Both the position numbers and the translations under genes were made by a program. Shown here piece after piece: positions 61,801 to 64,000 of a DNA stretch of 64,000 bases. Source of the DNA: Coffea arabica (Eukaryota > Streptophyta > Magnoliopsida > Gentianales > Rubiaceae). The DNA lies in contig NC_092312.1 in NCBI RefSeq assembly GCF_036785885.1, positions 22,028,001-22,092,000 of the forward strand. Direction: 5' to 3'. Under the pieces are notes generated by a model. That model saw only the letters and a program-made list of their open reading frames with translations. It was not told the origin of the DNA and searched no databases. How positions within the stretch are numbered: position 1 is the first letter of the stretch; the number at the start of each line of letters is the position of its first letter.

Positions 61801-64000
61801 CTACATAAGCAAGAAATTCATAGTAGGGTCTTAGCACATAAAATCACGCAACACAATTTACGAAAAGCAGCTGTTAATGCCAGACCAATTATTTTCCAGC
61901 CAAAGCAAATTTTCTTTACTTGACAAAATTACCCTTCAAGTCAAATCATTTCTCTCACTAATTTTTCATGGGTCTCTCAAACCTCTCTCTCTCCAATTAG
62001 TGTCCGGCTCAAATCCCCCCTCACCCTGCTACACCTCCTGCTCCAATCCCACACATCCAGCCCCTTCAAAACTATTTGAGTCATCATCCTCCCAGCCCCA
62101 CAAACACCATGGCATCCCATCCAACGAAATTTATCTCTCCCTTCCTGCTGCAACCATGGCTGGCTGTCACAGTCACAATCACGGTATCAGACACAGTGAT
62201 TCCACATCGGTCGCGAATCGGGTGATACACACACTTTAACATACAACGTTCTTCAAAAATTTTGACAAAATCATTAAAATAGAAAATATACCATAACAAG
62301 CACAATGATCAAATTAGATTTGCTGTATGCCTACATTAATCGGGATAATCGGTAAATTTAACCAATAGCATAACAAGTATCACAAAGAAAATTGATTCTA
62401 GAGTCAAATACACTGTTTTAGGAGACATATCAAATCCAAATATATGATAGAAATAATCATATGCTATATAATGTGGGGCAATACTATTATAATGGAGACT
62501 AAATTACAACTCAACCTTAGCAATCAAAGTGACAGTGAAAACAAAAAAGAAAAGAACCTGATTAATAAAGAAAATAAATGGAGCCTACAATTCCTTGTAC
62601 CAAAATCAGACAATTCTAGGCCCACAATCTGCCGTCTAGCTACTTGGGCTGAAATGGGTCACCATAATAGTCCAAGTTTCCAAGACCATTCAAATTTATT
62701 TTCTTTACAAAATCAACCCATCCCTTCCATGATCCTTCTTCCTTCTCCTTCTGCCTGCCTCTGTTTTCTCCTCTTTCGTTTCCCTTCTCAAACCTATCCC
62801 TGAATGAAACTTCTTTACTTTTACTGAAAATTATCACAATTTTCACCAAATATCAAATAGGTGAAGCTGCTAATCTTAAAGAAAATATCCTTGCTCCTCT
62901 ATATTAATAGGTCGATGATTACTGTTAATTTGGTCTCTGCTACTGAAGCTCACTAATTTCCAAGACGACTCAGTAAGACTTGGGCAAGTCGCATTGATAT
63001 TTCATTTATCTGTGCCAACTCAGGTGATATCGGCCAATTTTGGACGAGTTGTCATGGAAATGGATAAATCAGAGTGTCGGGTGTCGGTCTCGTAGCGGCA
63101 AGCCTCGATCCAGTTATGTATCATCCGAGTCAACTCGGACTTGGATGATATGGCGAACTATGGCTGCCACCACGTCTACTCTTCATCCCATGTGCTTATC
63201 TATCTATGATTGTTATACGAATGTGGGTGCTTTGTTGAAGCTTCTCATATAAATCCCATGTTGAAGCTTCTCATATCATCCGAGTCAACTCGGACTCGGA
63301 TGATATGGCGAACTATGGCTGCCACCTCTACTCTTCATCCCATGTGCTTATATCTATGATTGTTATACGAATTTGGGTGCTTTGTTGAAGCTTCTCATAT
63401 AAATCCTATGTTGTACAATTTCAGGTGGTTTACCACAAGTAATTAGTACTATATTACCCCCAGAAATGGTACTATATCAGTTATTGAGACATTTCAAAAT
63501 TCTAATATAATGCTAGTTTTGCACTTTAGTTGATGATCACTGCTGACTGTGAAAGCAACAGCGTTGAGCTGAGAGAAGAAAGTGAAAGCAGAGATGAAAG
63601 AGAAGAGAGTGGCAAGATAAGGGACGCTTTAGGTAATGAGAAAATTTGATATTGCTGAGGAGGACAAAACATATAGTGCAAATTTGCTCTGGCCTGGACA
63701 ATAATTCATGAAATTAACACTAGCCTTTATGAAACTATATTCAAAAGTTAAGAAACCAAGATGAGAGTAGTGATTCAAATAAAATCAATGCCCAATGAGT
63801 CAGAGAAGAAGCTTGTTATCAACCAATCCTAGAAATATTAAATAGCACAAGACAAAACACCCAGTTATCTATAAAATAGGACATCAATAATTAGCCTCCT
63901 ACCAAGAGAGAAAGTATCAAATTATCAGTAAAAAATAGAAAGAGTATGATATGACCTCTGAGGAGTTGTCTACCGACTCAACATTTGATTTTAAACCCTG
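58860..64000 (-). CDS. VAP27: VAP27-type vesicle-associated membrane protein, C-terminal part (truncated by window edge)
   Basis: Three exons are visible on the minus strand: 64000-63956 (partial at the edge), 60744-60667 and 58970-58860, with GT-AG introns of 3211 and 1696 bases and phase 0 junctions. Together they give the last 77 residues. They begin QGLKSNVESVDNSSE, then a coiled coil (VKALISKLTEEKN...NKLQQEL), then a basic stretch (LRRESNRSRG) and a C-terminal membrane anchor GGIPLMYVIIVGLLGLLLG ending YILKRT. This is the typical C-terminal half of plant VAP27/PVA proteins. The N-terminal MSP domain, which binds FFAT-motif partners, lies beyond the right edge. VAP27 proteins are tail-anchored in the ER and form ER-plasma membrane and ER-endosome contact sites. 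The paralogue (PVA11, PVA12 or other) is not resolved. Confidence 0.92.
63121..63413. repeat. Tandem duplication with hairpin inside the VAP27 intron
   Basis: Two tandem copies of a 155-base unit begin at 63121 and 63276 and are about 95% identical. Each unit begins with a hairpin: atatcatccgagt, an 8-base spacer and its inverse actcggatgatat (perfect in the second copy, one mismatch in the first). Both lie in the 3.2-kb intron. Confidence 0.8.

Noticed and set aside
61877..62239. 120-codon frame on the plus strand in the VAP27 intron
   Set aside because: Low-complexity Ser/Pro-rich frame within an intron, with no family match; the opposite strand is equally open, so chance is likely.
1..64000. 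CRISPR arrays, rRNA, bacterial operons, organelle insertions
   Set aside because: No regularly spaced repeats, rRNA-like sequence, operon structure or organelle genes were seen; the sequence is a plant nuclear region.

Overview
This is nuclear DNA of a flowering plant, almost certainly a eudicot. It is AT-rich, with GT-AG introns, plant-specific gene families, microsatellites, tRNA-derived SINEs, Stowaway-type MITEs and a Mutator-like (MULE) transposon. The species cannot be named from the sequence alone. No organelle insertion, rRNA, CRISPR or bacterial feature was seen.

Layout. 0-4.1 kb: a minus-strand RGF/GOLVEN/CLEL peptide precursor (3162-3732). Its 5' flank is duplicated at bases 1-330, so a tandem paralogue probably lies just off the left edge. 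4.1-20.4 kb: gene-poor, with SINEs, MITE-like elements and microsatellites; a 773-bp inverted-repeat element ends 0.4 kb before a core promoter. 20.4-23.3 kb: an intronless GRAS-family HAIRY MERISTEM (HAM/SCL6-22-27) gene on the plus strand with a perfect miR171 site. 23.3-39.4 kb: a second gene desert with two Stowaway MITEs, hAT-like MITEs and SINEs. 39.4-45.4 kb: a seven-exon plastid phosphatidate cytidylyltransferase gene (CDS4/CDS5 type, minus strand). 45.7-52.2 kb: a SINE with a 26-bp target duplication, then a 5.6-kb MULE with 249-bp terminal inverted repeats, a 9-bp target duplication and a dead transposase. 52.9-56.9 kb: a six-exon gene for an acidic protein with a ubiquitin-interacting motif and an EF-hand. 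58.9 kb to the right edge: the last three exons of a VAP27-type ER membrane protein (minus strand, truncated by the window).

The order HAM - CDS - VAP27 matches, from memory, two duplicated Arabidopsis blocks (At2g45140-At2g45160 and At3g60600-At3g60630), so this is probably an ancient conserved gene neighbourhood expanded by transposons. The genes are not one pathway: one is a shoot and meristem transcription factor, one makes plastid CDP-diacylglycerol, one tethers the ER to other membranes, one is a secreted peptide hormone, and the UIM/EF-hand protein is of unknown function. No clearly undescribed system was found. The best leads are the tandem RGF locus, the UIM+EF-hand protein, and the MULE whose transposase has many stops but only one visible frameshift.
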